Below, piece after piece: positions 10,301 to 23,500 of a stretch of DNA of 64,000 nt. The stretch comes from Closterium sp. Naga37s-1 (lineage: Eukaryota; Streptophyta; Zygnematophyceae; Desmidiales; Closteriaceae), in assembly GCA_947471745.1 (NCBI GenBank), contig CANJKZ010000063.1, positions 692,001 to 756,000 of the forward strand. Reading direction: 5' to 3'. How positions within the stretch are numbered: the stretch's first letter is position 1; each line of letters opens with the position of its first letter. The translations under genes and the position numbers were made by a program. The notes beneath the pieces were generated by a model. That model made no database searches. It was not told where the DNA came from and worked only from the letters and a program-made list of their open reading frames with translations.

Positions 10301-13300
10301 CCCAGGGGGTGGACGTGCAGGGGGGGGGCGGGAATTGGAACACGTAGGGGAGGCAATGGAGTGAAGGTCCACAGGGGAGTGCGAGTGAGAGCACGCAGGG
10401 ATGGGAGTGGGGATGCATGGAGAGGAGGGGGAGAGGAGAGGGGAGGGTTGATGGTGGTAAGTAGGAGGGGGTGGAAGCTGGGAGTGTAAACCTTAGTGTT
10501 CTGTGTTCTGGACTAAAGTGTTCTTGAAGTGTTTACATTAAGGTTTCCAATTTTGTTTCATGTACTGATGCAAGTTTATCCTTTTGTAGTGTAAATTGTA
10601 AACGCTCCCCATTTGTGACTAATTGCCCAGATATACGTAAGAAATACACACGAAACATGCAGCTTCCCAACACTCACCATTTGTGACTATAATGAAGAGA
10701 GCGTGCCAGAAAGGAGGCACTTCAGCAGGCGGTATGAGCAGAAGCGGTCTCCACAGCTGCTCGGGCCAGAAGAGCCAATTAACAACTGCCACGTGTGCAA
10801 GCAGTAGCACAGCTACCAGCGCCAGCAGCACCGGATTGCGATCAGCCTGGCAGTAGATTCGGGGGAAAGGGCGGGGGAAGGAGAGGTGGAACGGGGGGGG
10901 GAAAGGGAGGGGGGAAGGGAGGGTGAAGGGGAAGGGGAGGGGGAAGAGAAAGGAGTGGGCGATGGGGAGGGAGTGAGCAGGGCTCGGGGGGAAGGAAGGT
11001 CACCAAGAAGGAATGACACGGTTCTTATAACGTGGGGGGCACCTAAGTACCATGACTGTTATAACGCGGGCGTGACACCCATGTAATTTGGTTCTTATAG
11101 CGAAGGGGTGACAGACGGACAGCAACTCACCTTGAGCGCGCCCTGTTTGCGGATGAAGTCGTTGGCCTTGAAGAGCGTCGCTGTCAGCCACACGACGGTG
11201 CAGAAGCCTGTGTGGGGAGGGAGGGGTGATCACAGAAAGACACACACACGTGCATTGTTGAGCTGGTGTGCTGGTGTGCTGGTGTGCTGGTGTGCTGGCG
11301 TGCTGGCGTGCTGGCGTGTTGGCGTGTATGGCGTGTTGGTGTGCTGTGAGTTGGTAAGACTATCCCCACCCACACACCCACGCATGCATGCCAACACAAG
11401 CCCAAACGCCAATTGCGCGTATTCTTCTATTGCCCACGCGCTCAACGCCAGCTGAATCAGCTCTTGTGCTGGGCAAGACCTGCCTCACTCCCCACTCACC
11501 AATCAGGTGCTGCCTCACTCCCCACTCACCAATCAGGTGCTGCCGGACTTGCACGAAGAGCAGCAGGAAGGCGAACGGCACGGCCTGCTCCAGGCTCCGC
11601 GCAGCCAGGTGCATGTCAGACCCGCGTGTCACCGCCCCCCCTCCGCCCCCGCCTCCGCTTCCGCCTTCACCTCCCCCTTCCCCTCCCCCTCCTCTCCCCT
11701 CTCCGTCCGTGTCCTCACCACCACCATCACCAGAGTCGCCACCCGCGGGAACCCCCCCGTTTGTCCCTGACCGTCCCTCTGCCGCTCCAGCTGTTCTCCC
11801 TGCTCCGCCCCCCCTTGCTCCTATGATTGCCATTGCCGCCGCTTCTCCTGCCGCGTCGCTTGCTGTCTCTGATGAATCACCTTCGCTCCCTGCTGTCTCT
11901 GTTACCGCTAACACACCCGCAAGTCCTGCCGCTCCTGCTGCCCCGGCTTCTGCTGCTCCTGCTCCTGCGTCACCTTCTGCTCCTGTTCCTGCTCCTGCAC
12001 CTGCTCCCACTGCTGCTGCTGTTTCTGCTTCTCCTGAGGTTCCCCTTCCTTCAACCGTTCCTCCAACTCCACCCGCTGCAGCATGCGCTCCGTCTCTCCG
12101 TCTCTCTTCCCACCTCCCTTCCACCCCTCCCAAGTCCACATCTAACCGTATCTCCCCGCCTGCGTCGCTCTCCCGCCTCTCCCCTCCCTCTACCACGCTA
12201 CCCGGAAGTGACAGTAACGAAGGCGAGGCGTGCAGAGCGGCGGAAGATGCGGGGAACATCGCCATTTGGGATGGAGTCGGGGGGGAAGTTAGACTCCGGA
12301 GAGCGAACGGCTCGCCATTGGTCGACGATACTGCCACGTGGGCATCGTACGGCCGTCGTTGAATTGGCGGCGGAGTCTCAGAAGGACGGTAGCCTGAAAC
12401 GGCATCCCCGTTGGCGGAGAAGACGCTGGGGTGCGCGGAATTTCCCCCTGGTCCTTCTTCCCCTTCCCCTTCCCCAGGAGTTTCCCCCCGCGCGCGCGCT
12501 TCCCCTCGTCCTTCCACGTGGCAGTCATCTGCTTGTTCTTGCTCCTTCACCGTCGCAGAACGCTCGGCGCGTTTTTGAGAGGCGGTTGCTATGGCTGGAG
12601 GAGGTAGCGGCGGCAACTGTGGCGGGTGCGGCCGCGTGACACGTGGCTCGTCTCCACTCGTGACATGTGGCCCTTCTCCCGTCTGTCGTTCTTCGAAGTT
12701 TCCACTGGTTCCTAGACCTGGTAAGTTTCTGGCAGTTTCTGAATTTGAGTCAGAAAGGATGAGCGGGGAACTACTGCTTGTAGCGGATCGACTGCTTGTA
12801 ACGGGTCGGCTGGCGAGAAGAGGGGACTGGCCGGAATTTCGGCGCACAGGAGCAGCAGGCTGATCTGAGCCGAAAAACGCGGAGGAGAGACCGAGACTAA
12901 GCGCGGATAACGGCGGAGATCCCGCGACGTCGACAACGCGGTGGAACAGACGCTGCTCTTCTTGATCCGAGCCCGATGCGCTTACAAACTGACCATTTTC
13001 GTGCGTCTGCTGCCGTTGAGACTGTTGACGTGGCTGCTGACGGTCGTCAGTGCTGCCGGATAGCCATTGGGGAAGAAGCTGATGCCGTTCCTGATTGGCT
13101 CGTTCGGGTGCTTGGTTACCGCGTCGTCCGTTGGAGCTTGGCTCTTCACCGCTAGTTGCGCGAAGGATTCTAGACAACGCTTCGATGGGGGAAAATCTCG
13201 AGCCGAACATGGTCAACACATTGCTGGTGGCATCATGCTGAGGGTTAACACTACGGATTCCAGGCCCTGTGGCCCTGGGTTGACTCAGACTAGACGGAAC

Positions 13301-13369
13301 TGGTACATTTCTGCTGCCATGGCTACTGCTGCTACTATTGAGTGGATTAACTTCTTCAGGGTCCACCAT
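7302..13369 (-). CDS. RNFT1/2-type RING-finger transmembrane E3 ubiquitin ligase
   Basis: Membrane E3 ligase; animal RNFT1/2 act in ER-associated protein quality control. Exons in coding order: 13369-11530, 11207-11131, 10846-10678, 9755-9667, 9201-9034, 8211-8134, 7691-7588, 7407-7302. Total 2631 nt, 876 residues, all phases closing. Exon 1 codes a long (about 610-residue) disordered Ser/Gly/Glu-rich N-terminus, unusual in length for the family. Exons 1-5 then encode the family membrane region: [46 protein letters not shown] and [20 protein letters not shown]. The C3HC4 RING lies near the C-terminus: C815, C818, C830, H832, C835, C838, C849, C852 (MCAICQEH ... CTCPLCR). The protein ends in TSLLVQLF, like animal RNFTs. 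The ATG at 13369 starts the long exon 1 frame. Introns hold partial exon copies, listed separately. Confidence 0.93.
8278..8312 (-). repeat. Partial copy of RNFT exon 6, 5' part
   Basis: About 30 bp resembling the start and acceptor of exon 6 (8211-8134), placed upstream of it in the coding direction. Confidence 0.6.
8516..8527. repeat. Palindrome TGAGACGTCTCA between direct repeats
   Basis: Perfect 12-bp palindrome. It is flanked by the same 19-bp sequence, aacacaaaaacagcagtac, at 8496-8514 and 8529-8547. Confidence 0.85.
8660..8998 (-). repeat. Three partial copies of RNFT exon 5, 3' part
   Basis: Copies at about 8666-8745, 8798-8872 and (decayed) 8925-8995 match the second half of exon 5 ([17 protein letters not shown]) and its donor. 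The real exon is 9201-9034; all copies lie downstream of it. The array has a period of about 130 bp. Palindromic motifs CTAAGGCGCCTAAG (8757-8770) and TTTTGAGGCGCCTAAGG (8886-8902) separate the units. Confidence 0.85.
9250..9475 (-). repeat. Two partial copies of RNFT exon 5, 5' part
   Basis: About 9255-9345 and 9380-9470 resemble the first half of exon 5 with its acceptor (VLTLVEYTS...). Both lie upstream of the real exon, in mirror arrangement to the 3'-part copies downstream. Confidence 0.75.
9815..10290 (-). repeat. Four partial copies of RNFT exon 4, 5' part
   Basis: Copies at about 9818-9880, 9955-10000, 10100-10150 and 10235-10285 repeat the acceptor and first 40-60 nt of exon 4 (9755-9667; [12 protein letters not shown]). 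The nearest copy is almost identical, the farther ones more decayed. All lie upstream of the real exon. Confidence 0.85.
11491..11530 (-). repeat. Tandem duplicate of RNFT exon 1 donor site
   Basis: A 27-bp unit, ctcactccccactcaccaat followed by caggtgc, occurs twice in tandem and duplicates the exon 1 end plus GTGAGT. Either donor could be used; the phase of exon 2 fits the first one met in transcription (exon end 11530). Confidence 0.8.
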
Positions 13370-14525
13370 TGATCGTACCTTGTGTATCTAATGTTGGTGG
13401 TAGCTACAGGAAAGGGACTAAAACCAGGAATAGAAATCTAGAAGACACTAATTCTACTGAACTAGATTATACAACGATTTCTGGGCTGGAACCAAAGAGA
13501 TAGAAATCACTAGGAAACTATGAAGCTTGCACGAGCATTCGCACGAGACGAGGCGCTAACACGGTTCATGCTCAGCCTTTTTCATCGTAAATTATTACCA
13601 ATAACCAGCTTCAGCATCTGGCATCTCCGAAATCAGTGTGAGCATGTCTGATGAACGATAATTTCCCCCAACGGCTCCTTCAGAAGGCACGGGCAAACTC
13701 AACCTCGTCGGACATCTGTCACCAGTACAACTGTGTATCTGTCAAATGCTGGGCTCGCAGCTTGTTCCTGTCTCCAGCTCTCACGCTCAGAAGAACTTTG
13801 ACGGAATGACTGAGTGACAGAACTGGACAGAACTGACGGAAAGAGACGGGAAGTGGGTGAAAGGCGGAGTTTTGCGGCATCAAGTTCCGCGTTGGCGCAG
13901 ATCTTACGCCAGCCGCGTTCTGGGGGAGCCCATCACCTTCCGCGTAAGCAAGCCGCTGACCAGTAAGATGCACTTCTCCACGCAGCGGACAAATCGAAGG
14001 GAGTCGCGCCTTTTCCAGCTGGGTTCGGTCGTTCGGACGCGCCATCAGAAGGTTTGCCCAGGCCACGTCAGAATCGAGCTCCGCTGACGGGTCACGGTCG
14101 CGGAGCTGGAGATGTCCGCTGGGGAGGGGGTTTCGAACGCGTGTGGCAGTGCGGCGGGAAAACGAGGAGCCCAGGAAGTGGGGGAGTGGGTGGATATTTT
14201 TGTCCGTTGCTTCGGTGAGCTCCACTTTGCAGCTAGGCGGTAGGGAGATCTGACGACAATCGCGCGAAAGCGATGTTCGTCAAAGCTCGAATCAGGCGGT
14301 TTGGTTCGGTGCCATACTGCCTTGGCGGTGACCATGTTCCAGGAGTTTCCAACTTATTTCGGGCGCTACAGTAACACATTGTCACTGAAGTTCTTCCATA
14401 AAACAATACAAAACTACCATCTCATATTCAAGTTACCGATATTGCCTCAACAATCTCTTGATAAATGTGGTCACCAAGTTTGCCCGCCACACAGGTCAAG
14501 CAAATCTCGCCACACAGGTCATTTT
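13370..14525. other. Intergenic between RNFT-like and Rab3GAP genes
   Basis: About 1.15 kb that must carry the RNFT-like promoter and leader and the Rab3GAP 3' UTR. A 168-codon minus-strand frame (13719-14225) resembles nothing I know and has no supporting structure; I treat it as leader sequence. Confidence 0.45.
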
Positions 14526-17500
14526 CTACTCCTGCGCAGCAACCTTGAGCGCAAGAGTGAGGTCATCCAAGCTCGCCTTGGCATACAGCTGGTGCTTCAC
14601 AATCTCCACCGAGTCCCTCGACGCCACAGCGCCCGTCGCCGCATCCTCCTCATCCACCGTGTTGAAGATCACAAACGCCGGCGACGTAAAAATAACCTCA
14701 CGTTCCGTCGGCTCGTGACGGTACAGCAGATTCCCCATGCGCCGCCCACCGCCGGAAGCCTTGGCGGCAGCAGGGGGGAGGGGTGGAGCAGCAGAGCTGC
14801 TGCCGCTGCTGCCAGGGGTGCTGCTGGCTGCTCCAGTGCTGTCGCTGCTGCTGCTGCCAGAGGGTTCCTTCTCCTGCCATAGCCTGCCCACGACCCGCCA
14901 TTCGTCCGTTCGACTGTCCGGCTCCTGTGATTGGTGGAGTGCGGATTCAAGCGAGGGAAAGAAGCGGAGGGAAGAAGGGGGGAAGGTATTGCAGGCGAGG
15001 AGGCAGGGGGTGCCAGAACAGAGCTTCCAATTACAGACACCCATCCCAACACATCTCACTCCAACACTCACCGGCAGGTGCGGAAGACGGATGGGAGCAG
15101 GAAGCAAGCGCACGGACGGCACATCAGTGGCGTTGAGGGCCCTCTCAGACAGCAGCTTGGCCACCAGGCGCGAGCAGCCCTGCAGGCGCTTCCACAGCGA
15201 CGCCGCCACCATGGCTGTGGCCTCCATGCGCGTGAACGCCCTCAGCAGCACCTCCAAGTCCTCAACTCGCTCGTCCGAACAGCTGCCCGCACTCTCTGGA
15301 GAGAGGTTGGGAGGGGTGGAATGGAGTGGAGAGAGGTGGGGATGGATGAAAAACAAGACGCTGCCACCATGGCTGTGGCCTCCATGCGCATGAACGCCCT
15401 CAGCAGCACCTCCAGGTCCTCCACCCGCTCATCGGAGCAGCTGCCAGCACTCTCTGGATAGAGATTGGGGGAGGTAGGGAGGGGTGGGGATGGATAAAGC
15501 ACCATGGGGCTGCCACCATGGCTGTGGCCTCCATGCACGTGAACGCCCTCAGTAACACCTCCAGGTCCTCCACTCGTTCATCAGAACAGCTGCCAGCACT
15601 CTCTGGTGAGGGGTGGTGAGGGGCGGAGGAGAGGGGTATGAATGGGTGGGGAGGGGTCGAAAGGGTACATAGGGGTGGCGGCCGTGCCCGTCACTCGTTG
15701 CCATTTGAGCAAAGCATCAGTTCGGCAATCACACCCAGCAGCCCACTACCTCTGCCTGTCCAGCAAATCAGCCCACCCCCATGACTCACGGTCATCCAGC
15801 CACTGCCACATGCTGGACACCATGCCGGCCACGCGCTGCCTCTGCTCCGCGACAGGCTCCTCCCGTCCGCCCAGGTGGCGGCCCAGCAGCAGCACGACAC
15901 CAGATCCCCAATCCCACCCACTGAGTCCCCAATCTCATCCACCACATCACCCCCACAACTCACGGTCGTCCAGCCACTGCCACATGCTGGAGACCATGCC
16001 AGCCACGCGCTGCCTCTGCTCGGCGACAGGCTCCTCTCGCCCACCCTTGTCGCGGCCCAGCAGCAGCACAGCGGACGAGAAGCACGTCGCCAGCAGCTGC
16101 CCCAGCAGCTCCTCCGGCACCACCGTGTCTAGGTAGTGCAGGATCTGGGGGGGTGGGGGGGGGTGGAGAGAGGTACGGGAGGGTTAGTGTCTGCGTTACA
16201 AGCAGCTGCCCCAGCAGCTCCTCCGGCACCACCGGGTCCAGATAGTGCAGGATCTGATTGGGGGGGGGGGGAGGGAGGAATGTGGGAGGTGGGGAAGATG
16301 GGAAGAGGGGATGAAGAGTGCGGGGAAGGGGACTCCTGAGCCGAATACGGAAGTTGCCCCAGCAGCTCCTCCAGCACCACCGGGTCCAGATAGTGCAGGA
16401 TCTGAAAGGGGGGTGAGGAGGGGGGTTGAATGTGGGCAGGGTGAAAAGACGGGGATGGGATGGGTGAATCAGGTGGGCGTTGTGTTTGCATGTCAAGAAG
16501 CTGCCTCAGCAGCTCCCCTCTCTTCCCCCAGTTCCCCACACTCCCCCTCACGCTCCTCACCTTCTCGCCTTCGAGGTCAAAGTGGAAGATAGGGCGCTGC
16601 TCGTGAGCGGGTTCAGGCTCAGCGCTGTCCCACAGCTCGCGCCACAGGTTGCCATGCACCTCCTCCATGCGCTCTGACAGCCGGCCCCCAGCGTGATTCC
16701 GACCCTTTAACTCCCCTTCACTCCCCTTGTTCCCTTCACTCCCCTTACTCCCCTCACTTCCCCCTCGCTCCCCTCACTCCCCCCCCCTTTCCCCAAACCC
16801 TCACCTTCTCCCCTTCCAGGTCAAAGTGGAAAATAGGCCTCTGCTCGTGAGCGGGTTCAGGCTCAGCGCTGTCCCACAGCTCGCGCCACAGGTTGCCATG
16901 CACCTCCTCCATGCGCTCCGACAGCCGGCCCCTGGGCGGCCACCCTGACTTATCCATGCGGTGACGCCGCCTCCTGCTCCCCCCAGCCCCACCGGCACCT
17001 CTCCCGCTGCCACCGCCTCTCCCTCTCCCGCCCCTGCGTCCGCCACGCTCGTGCTCCTCGCTGTCCCGCCGCCCGCCCCGCCTCCTGACGTCATCGTCCC
17101 TCCACTCGCGCTCATCGTAATCATCACGATCATCCCGGTCCCGGTCCCGGTCATCCCGGTAATCCCGGTCGCGGTCGTCGCGCCTGTCTCGGCCTCTGCG
17201 CTCACCAAACTCGTCCCACTCCTCGCGGTCGTCACTGTACTCCCCGTCCTCTCGCCCCCTCCCACTGCCCCTTCCCCTCCCCCTCTCTCTCTCCCTCTCC
17301 CTCTCCCTCTCTCTCTCCCTCTCCCTCTCCGGGTCACTGTCAGGTTCTGGGCTTCGGTACCTCTCCCTCTCCCTCTCCCTCTCCTCCTCCCTCCCCTTGA
17401 GCGCTTCCCTATCCCTGTCTCTCTCCCTATCGCTCTCCTCTCTCTCCCTCTCCCTGTCGCTCTCCTCCCTCTCCCTCTCCCTATCGCTGTTGTCCCTCTC

Positions 17501-20500
17501 CTCCTCCCTCTCTCCTTTCTCCGCAGCTTTCTCACTTTCTTCCACCCTCGGCTCATCCCGTGCACCACCCTCAACCTCACTCTCTTTCACACTCTCCTCC
17601 TTCTCCATCTCTTTCCCACCATCCCCCAGACTCTTCCCTCCCTCCTCACCCTTCTCTTCCTCGCCACTCTTCTCCCCATCCTCCCCTTTCTCAACACCAA
17701 CCTCCTTCCCAGGATCTTCACCCGCCCCTACTGCCTCCCCCTCACCATCACCCGCCTTTTCCGTCTTCTCTTCTTGAGCCGCTTCAAAAAACTCCTCCTC
17801 TTCCTCCTCCTTGTCCTTTTTGGGGCTGCTGCTGCTGCGGCGGCGAGAAGGAGAACTCTCCTTCTCCTCCTTCCCAGCACCCGTTGCATCCTGGTCGAAA
17901 TCAGAGTCCCCCTCCCTTGCAGTCTTGCCTCTGCCACCATAAACTCCGCCCTCCTCCCTCTCCCCCTCCCTCTCCCTGCTCCTATCCCTGCCACCACCCT
18001 TCCTATCCACCTCCCTGTCAATATCACTCTCTTCAGTGTCTCGCCCTCTCTCTCGCTCCCTCTCCCTCTCCCTCTCCCTCTCCCTCTCCCTCTCTCTATC
18101 AATCTCCCTGTCTGAATAATCATCATCACCATACCTCCCGCTCTCCCCATACCTCCCACTGTCACTGTACCTCCCACTCTCGTCCCTCAGGCTATCATCC
18201 CTCCTGTACCTCTCCTCCGCTCCCCTACCATAACTGTCCCCTCCTCCCCTCCCGTACCTGTCATCCCGATCCTCATACCGGTCGCCCCGGCCATACCTAT
18301 CATCATCATCCCTCCCGTACCGCCTACCCCCATCGTCATACTCATCATCGTAATCGTCCACGTCATCAGAGCCCTCATCCGCGCTTGTGATTGGCAGCCA
18401 GTCATTGGGCGAATGCCAGCGAACGAAATCATCCAGCACTGCCCCGGGGTTCGCAGCTTTGAAAGCCGACATGTCTGGAGAACAGAGGGTAGGAGGGGCG
18501 TGTGTGTGCGGAGGCGAGGTGGGGAGGCACTAAGTTACTGCTTTGAAAGCTCAATGTCTGATGGGGAGAAGAATGCAGATCATGCGGGGCAGCAAAAGAG
18601 AGAAAGGCTAGTGTGAAGCGCGGCCGAAGAAAACAGTAACAAAAGACAAGGAAATGGAAAAGAAAAGAAAAAGAAAGAATGACTATAGAGACAAAAGAGA
18701 AGGTGATTAGACGAAGAACGGATTATACCTGAAGCAACGACGTCACTCTGCATGCGAGCTCGAGTTTCACGTCCCTGCACACATCACAGACAAGCATACA
18801 GCACTTGCAGATGTAAGAGCACATACACAGCAGTACGTCCACACATACATAACACTCAGGATTTTTTACAGTCAGGATAACACTCATCCATAAAACCCTG
18901 CTTCCTTGCAAGCATCCTTCTCTCACCGCCGAGGTGCTGCCCAGAGCCTCCATGGCGCGCTCCTTCTCCTCAATCATATCTTCGCTTATAAACACCGGGT
19001 CCTGTGTGTGTGGCTCTAGCATGCGCCGCCTCACGCGCAGCAGCCACATACCGCCCTTCACCGGCCCCACCACACCTCCCAAACAATGACTCACCCGCAG
19101 AGAGCCTACATCTGAGGCGCCTCAAGCTGACTCCCAACAACATGACGTTGAAAACTTGCTTGCAAGTAACCAACCATAAACTCACCGCAGGCGTGCTCCC
19201 CAGTGCCTCCATCGCTCGCTCCTTCTCCTCGATCATATCCTCGCTCATGAACACCGGGTCCTGTGTGTGAGGCTCCAGCATGCGCCTCCTCACACGCAGC
19301 AGCCACATGTTGCCCTTCACCGGCCCCACCACTCCCCGCCGCCGCACGCGGCGCCGCCCCCTCGCCATCGCCCCCGTGAGGCCGTGGCTTGTGCGGCCCC
19401 TCTCCGCCCACGTGTCGTCGTCTGATACGTCGCTCTCGCTGAAATATCTGTGGGTTGTGTGGCAGGCGGGTGGTGGGTGGGTGGTGGACGGTGGGAGGTG
19501 GATAAGCGAGGAGCACATGATGGAGTGTTAGTGTCGCCTAAAAGAGGTGCATCACTCATGCAGCCCCTCCCTGACCACTTCGTGAAAGAAACCACCATGT
19601 GTGGGCTGGGAACAACCCCTTTCTCTTCATAAGACACCATCCACTCAACCCCATTTTCCATGCTCCACTCACTCGTCCAGGTCCTCTTCGCTGCGGTGGG
19701 ACGGCGAGTCGCCATCAGCCACGCCACCCTCATCATAGAACGCCACGTCATGCGACCCGTGCGTGTCCGAGTCCCCTGACGCCGTCTTGTCATCGTGGTA
19801 CGGGCTCGCCCCGTCCCCATCATCCCATCCGCGCCCTCCCCGCCTGCGACCCGCCCTTCCATCATGCCAGCCGCCTCCTTCACTCCCAGACCTCTCCATC
19901 CCCTCCCACTCCTCCTCATCCCTCCCTCCCCTCCTGTCCCTATCACTCCCCCTCCCTCCCCTCTCCCTCCCGCTGTCCCGCCTCCTGCCGCCCCTCCCTG
20001 GCGGCGAGTCAGCGCGAGCAGGCCCGTCGTCGAGCGCTGTACCCCTTACAAGCTCCTCCACGCGCTCGCCTACAAGCTTGGCGGCGGCGATCTGGTGCAT
20101 GCGCTCTGCGTGGCGCATGCGCTCCTCCATCTCACGCTCCTGCTGCTTGCGCCGCCGCTTGATGCACTCCTGCAGCTGTGGGGGGGGGAACGGGGAGGAG
20201 GGGAGTTGGAGGAGGGGGGAAGGGAGAGCATGTCAATTACGCTCCTCCATCTCACGCTCTTGCGCCACATATGCACTCCTGCAGCTGTGGGAAAAGGGGG
20301 AACAGGGAACAGAACGGGGGAAGCGGGAAATGGGGAGAGAAGAGGGGAGAGGGAGGGGGAAAGGGGAAACATGTCACTTACGGTCCTCCATCTCTTGCTC
20401 CAGCTGCTTGCGCCGTCACCTGATGCACTCTTGCAGTTGTGGGAGGAAAGCAGGAGGTGATTGAAACGCATTTTCTAATGCGGCAGCAAGAGCGACAGCG

Positions 20501-23500
20501 ACCCTACCACCAGCTACAGTTTCTAAGCAATGGTGTTGGGGGAGCAGGAGACTCCTCGAAGGCACCTACCAGCTGCAGCTTCTGGTGAATGAGGCAGGTG
20601 GCGGTGTTGGGAGGCCCGTCCGCAATGACCCGAGGGATGGGCAGCGCCTGCTCCCAGTTCCACCTCAGCTCTCGGGTGAACTCCAGCCACAGCGCCGCCA
20701 CGGCTGAAAGTGGGCCAGAAGGGAGAGTGCAAGGGGGCAGAGGGTCAGGGATGAGAGAGCAACGAGAGGGGACGGTCACGGCAAGGGTCCTGTTCCCAGT
20801 TACACCTCAGCTCACGTGTGATGTGAACTCCAGCCACAGCGCTGCCACGGCTGGAAGGGGGACAGAGGTGAAGGAACAAGGGGGCAAGGCACGGATTTCT
20901 CACAAAAGAGGATGCAGCTCGTGCATATGACGCGGCTGCAATCAAGAGGGATGGCCCAGATGCCATGACTAGCGCTACTATGTTTGGCGACTTGAGCGGC
21001 GAAGGGGCGGGTGGTAGCCAAACATAGTAGTGTTATTCATGGCATGTGGGCCATCCCTCTTGATCACAGCCGCATCATATGCACAAGCCGCCTCCTCTCC
21101 CGTGGCAGTTCCACCGCAGCTCGCGAGTAAATTCCAGCCACGGCTGGGGGACATGAGGGGAAAAGGAAAGGAAGGGTTTTCAAAGAGCAAGCAAAGTGAA
21201 GGTTGTGGGGGGCGAGAGATACGCGAGGCGACAGGTGGCACGGAAGAGGGGGCAGGGGGGCCTCACATCAGATGTTGCACGTGCCGAAGTGCAGCACATG
21301 CAGCGCAAGGGGCGAGAAGATACTATATTTGAGGCGCCTCATAAATCGGTGGGGCAGGGCGGGGACTCACATCGGATGTTGCACGTGCCAAAGCGCAGCA
21401 CATGCAGCGCGAGGCGTGAGAAGAGTGAATCCACCGGGGCCGCCTTGCCAATGTGTGTCGCCCCCTTAAACTTCCCACTCAGCCCATTCTCCTCCACCCC
21501 TTCCCCCACTGCCCCCCCTGCTCCGCCACCCTCCCCACCTGCCCCCGCTGCTCCCTCTCCCCCGGGACCCTTCACCGCGCTGCCGGTGGCGCTGGTGTCG
21601 GTGGCGCTGATGCTGCTGATGACGCTGCTGGCGGTGGTGATGGTGGTGCGGTCAGCGTCAGGCGCCTCCTGCTGCTCTGGCGCCTTCCCCATGTACTTCG
21701 CCACTGACGCCAGTGCCTCCTCTGCAAGGGGGGGGGGAAGGGAACGGAGAGGGGGGAGGGGGGTGGGAGGGGCAAGGGAAGAAGGTTGTGTGAAGAGTTG
21801 GGAAAGTGACCTCCTGCTGCTCTGACGCCTTCCCCATGTACTTCGCCACTGACGCCAGTGCCTCCTCTGCAAGGAGGGGGGACGGGGACAGTGTATAAGA
21901 GGAGGGAGAGGAGGGAGAGGGTGGTGATGGTGGTGCCACGGTCAGCGTCAGGCAAGAGGCTCGCCTCCTGCTGCTCTGGCGCCTTCCCCATGTACTTCGC
22001 CACAGACGCCAGCGCCTCCTCTGCAGGGGTGCAAAGGGGCGGGGGGAGTGGGGAGGCAGGGCAGAGGGGTGGCGTGAGGGGGAAGTTGTGTGTGAAAGGA
22101 AGAGAAGACGAGAAACTGACCTACTACAGCACTGCTCTGCCCCCTTCCCTAAGTACTTCGCCACTGACGCCAGCCAGTGCCTCCTCTGGAAGGAAGGGAA
22201 CAGGGAATAAGAGGGGAGAGAGGAGGGAGAGGATGGTTATGTCAGTGGCACGGTCAACGTTGGGCATGACACTCGCCAACTGCTGCTCTGACGCCTCTCC
22301 CATACTGGAGTGGAAGAGGATGGTTACATGCTCCGGAAAAACACTGGGAGGGCTTTTGCGGCACCTCCAGCCTATGAAAGGGCGTTTGATGCGCCTGGAA
22401 GCGCTCAGAAGTGCAACTCACTGGAGTGGAAGAGGTCCTTCACCACTCGCTCCATGACACTGGGCGGGGGGATAGTCATGTTGTTGCGCCGCGCAAAGTT
22501 CTGAGCTGTGAGACGGGAAGGAGATGGGGGTCGACGAGACGAGAAGAGGCGGGGACAGGGCGAGAAAAGGAGGAAGAGATATGAGTAGCGGAAACGGGAG
22601 GAGGGGGACATGTGTTACTATAAGCATCTCCGTATGAAATGTCCACGAGTACACCCGCCAGCAACTTCTTGGTAAACAAATAACACAATATGTATATATC
22701 TATCCATGTACACCACATACCCGCTATAAAGTCTTCCATGTACTGGCCTGTGGTGGACACCACGTACGCCCCCAGCAGTGCATGCAGCCGCCCAGCAAAG
22801 CCCTGAGGAGGGTCGTCACTGTCAAAGTCAGTCCTGAGGGGAGGAGGGGAGGTGAGTGGAGGAAAGTGGAGGAAAGTGGAGGTGAGGAAAAGGAGCAACA
22901 GGTGGTATTAGACCAGTAGGTATACCACAATGAACTGACCAGAACTACGGACGGAGGGGAAGAGGACAGCTGTGGAAGGACGACTAGGCTAGGCGCGTCT
23001 CTTTGGGTCTTGCGAAAAGAGACGCCTCACTCAGTGGCAGCAACGCGAGACGCCTCACCTGGTGGGGACGAGCAGGGCGCGCAGCAGCCATTCATCCGCA
23101 GTGGTGGCATCAAGCTGCTCTGTACCATGCCCGACGAGCTACTCGTTCCGAGCTCCTGGGAAAGAGAAAGGGGCCTCACCTCACCTGTTGGTGCAACGCG
23201 TGACGCCTCACCTGGTGGCGGCGAGCAGCGCACGCAGCAGTCCTCATCCGCAGTGGTGGCATCCATCTGCTCCATCTGCGCCATGCCTGACGAGCTGCTC
23301 GCCCTGAGCTCCTGGGAGCAAGAAGGGGGCAACACAAGACGCCTCACCTGGTGGCGGCGAGCAGCGCGCGCAGCAGCCACTCATCCGCGGTGGTGGCGTC
23401 AAGCTGCTCCATCTGCGCCATGCCCGACGAGCTGCTCGCCCTGAGCTCCTTCCACGTGGCCACCAGCTCAAACCCCTTCACCGGATCATCCACCGAGTGC

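Noticed and set aside
11388..12639. Plus-strand Pro/Ala/Ser/Leu-rich frames opposite RNFT exon 1
   Set aside because: They are antisense to the RNFT coding exon; low complexity and no domain.
13719..14225. 168-codon minus-strand frame upstream of RNFT
   Set aside because: No domain, no splice continuity and no family resemblance; treated as leader or intergenic.
16961..18390. Plus-strand frames of 270-384 codons opposite Rab3GAP exon 16
   Set aside because: They are Pro/Leu/Ser mirror images of the Arg/Glu-rich minus-strand coding tract, which joins in phase to conserved Rab3GAP exons.
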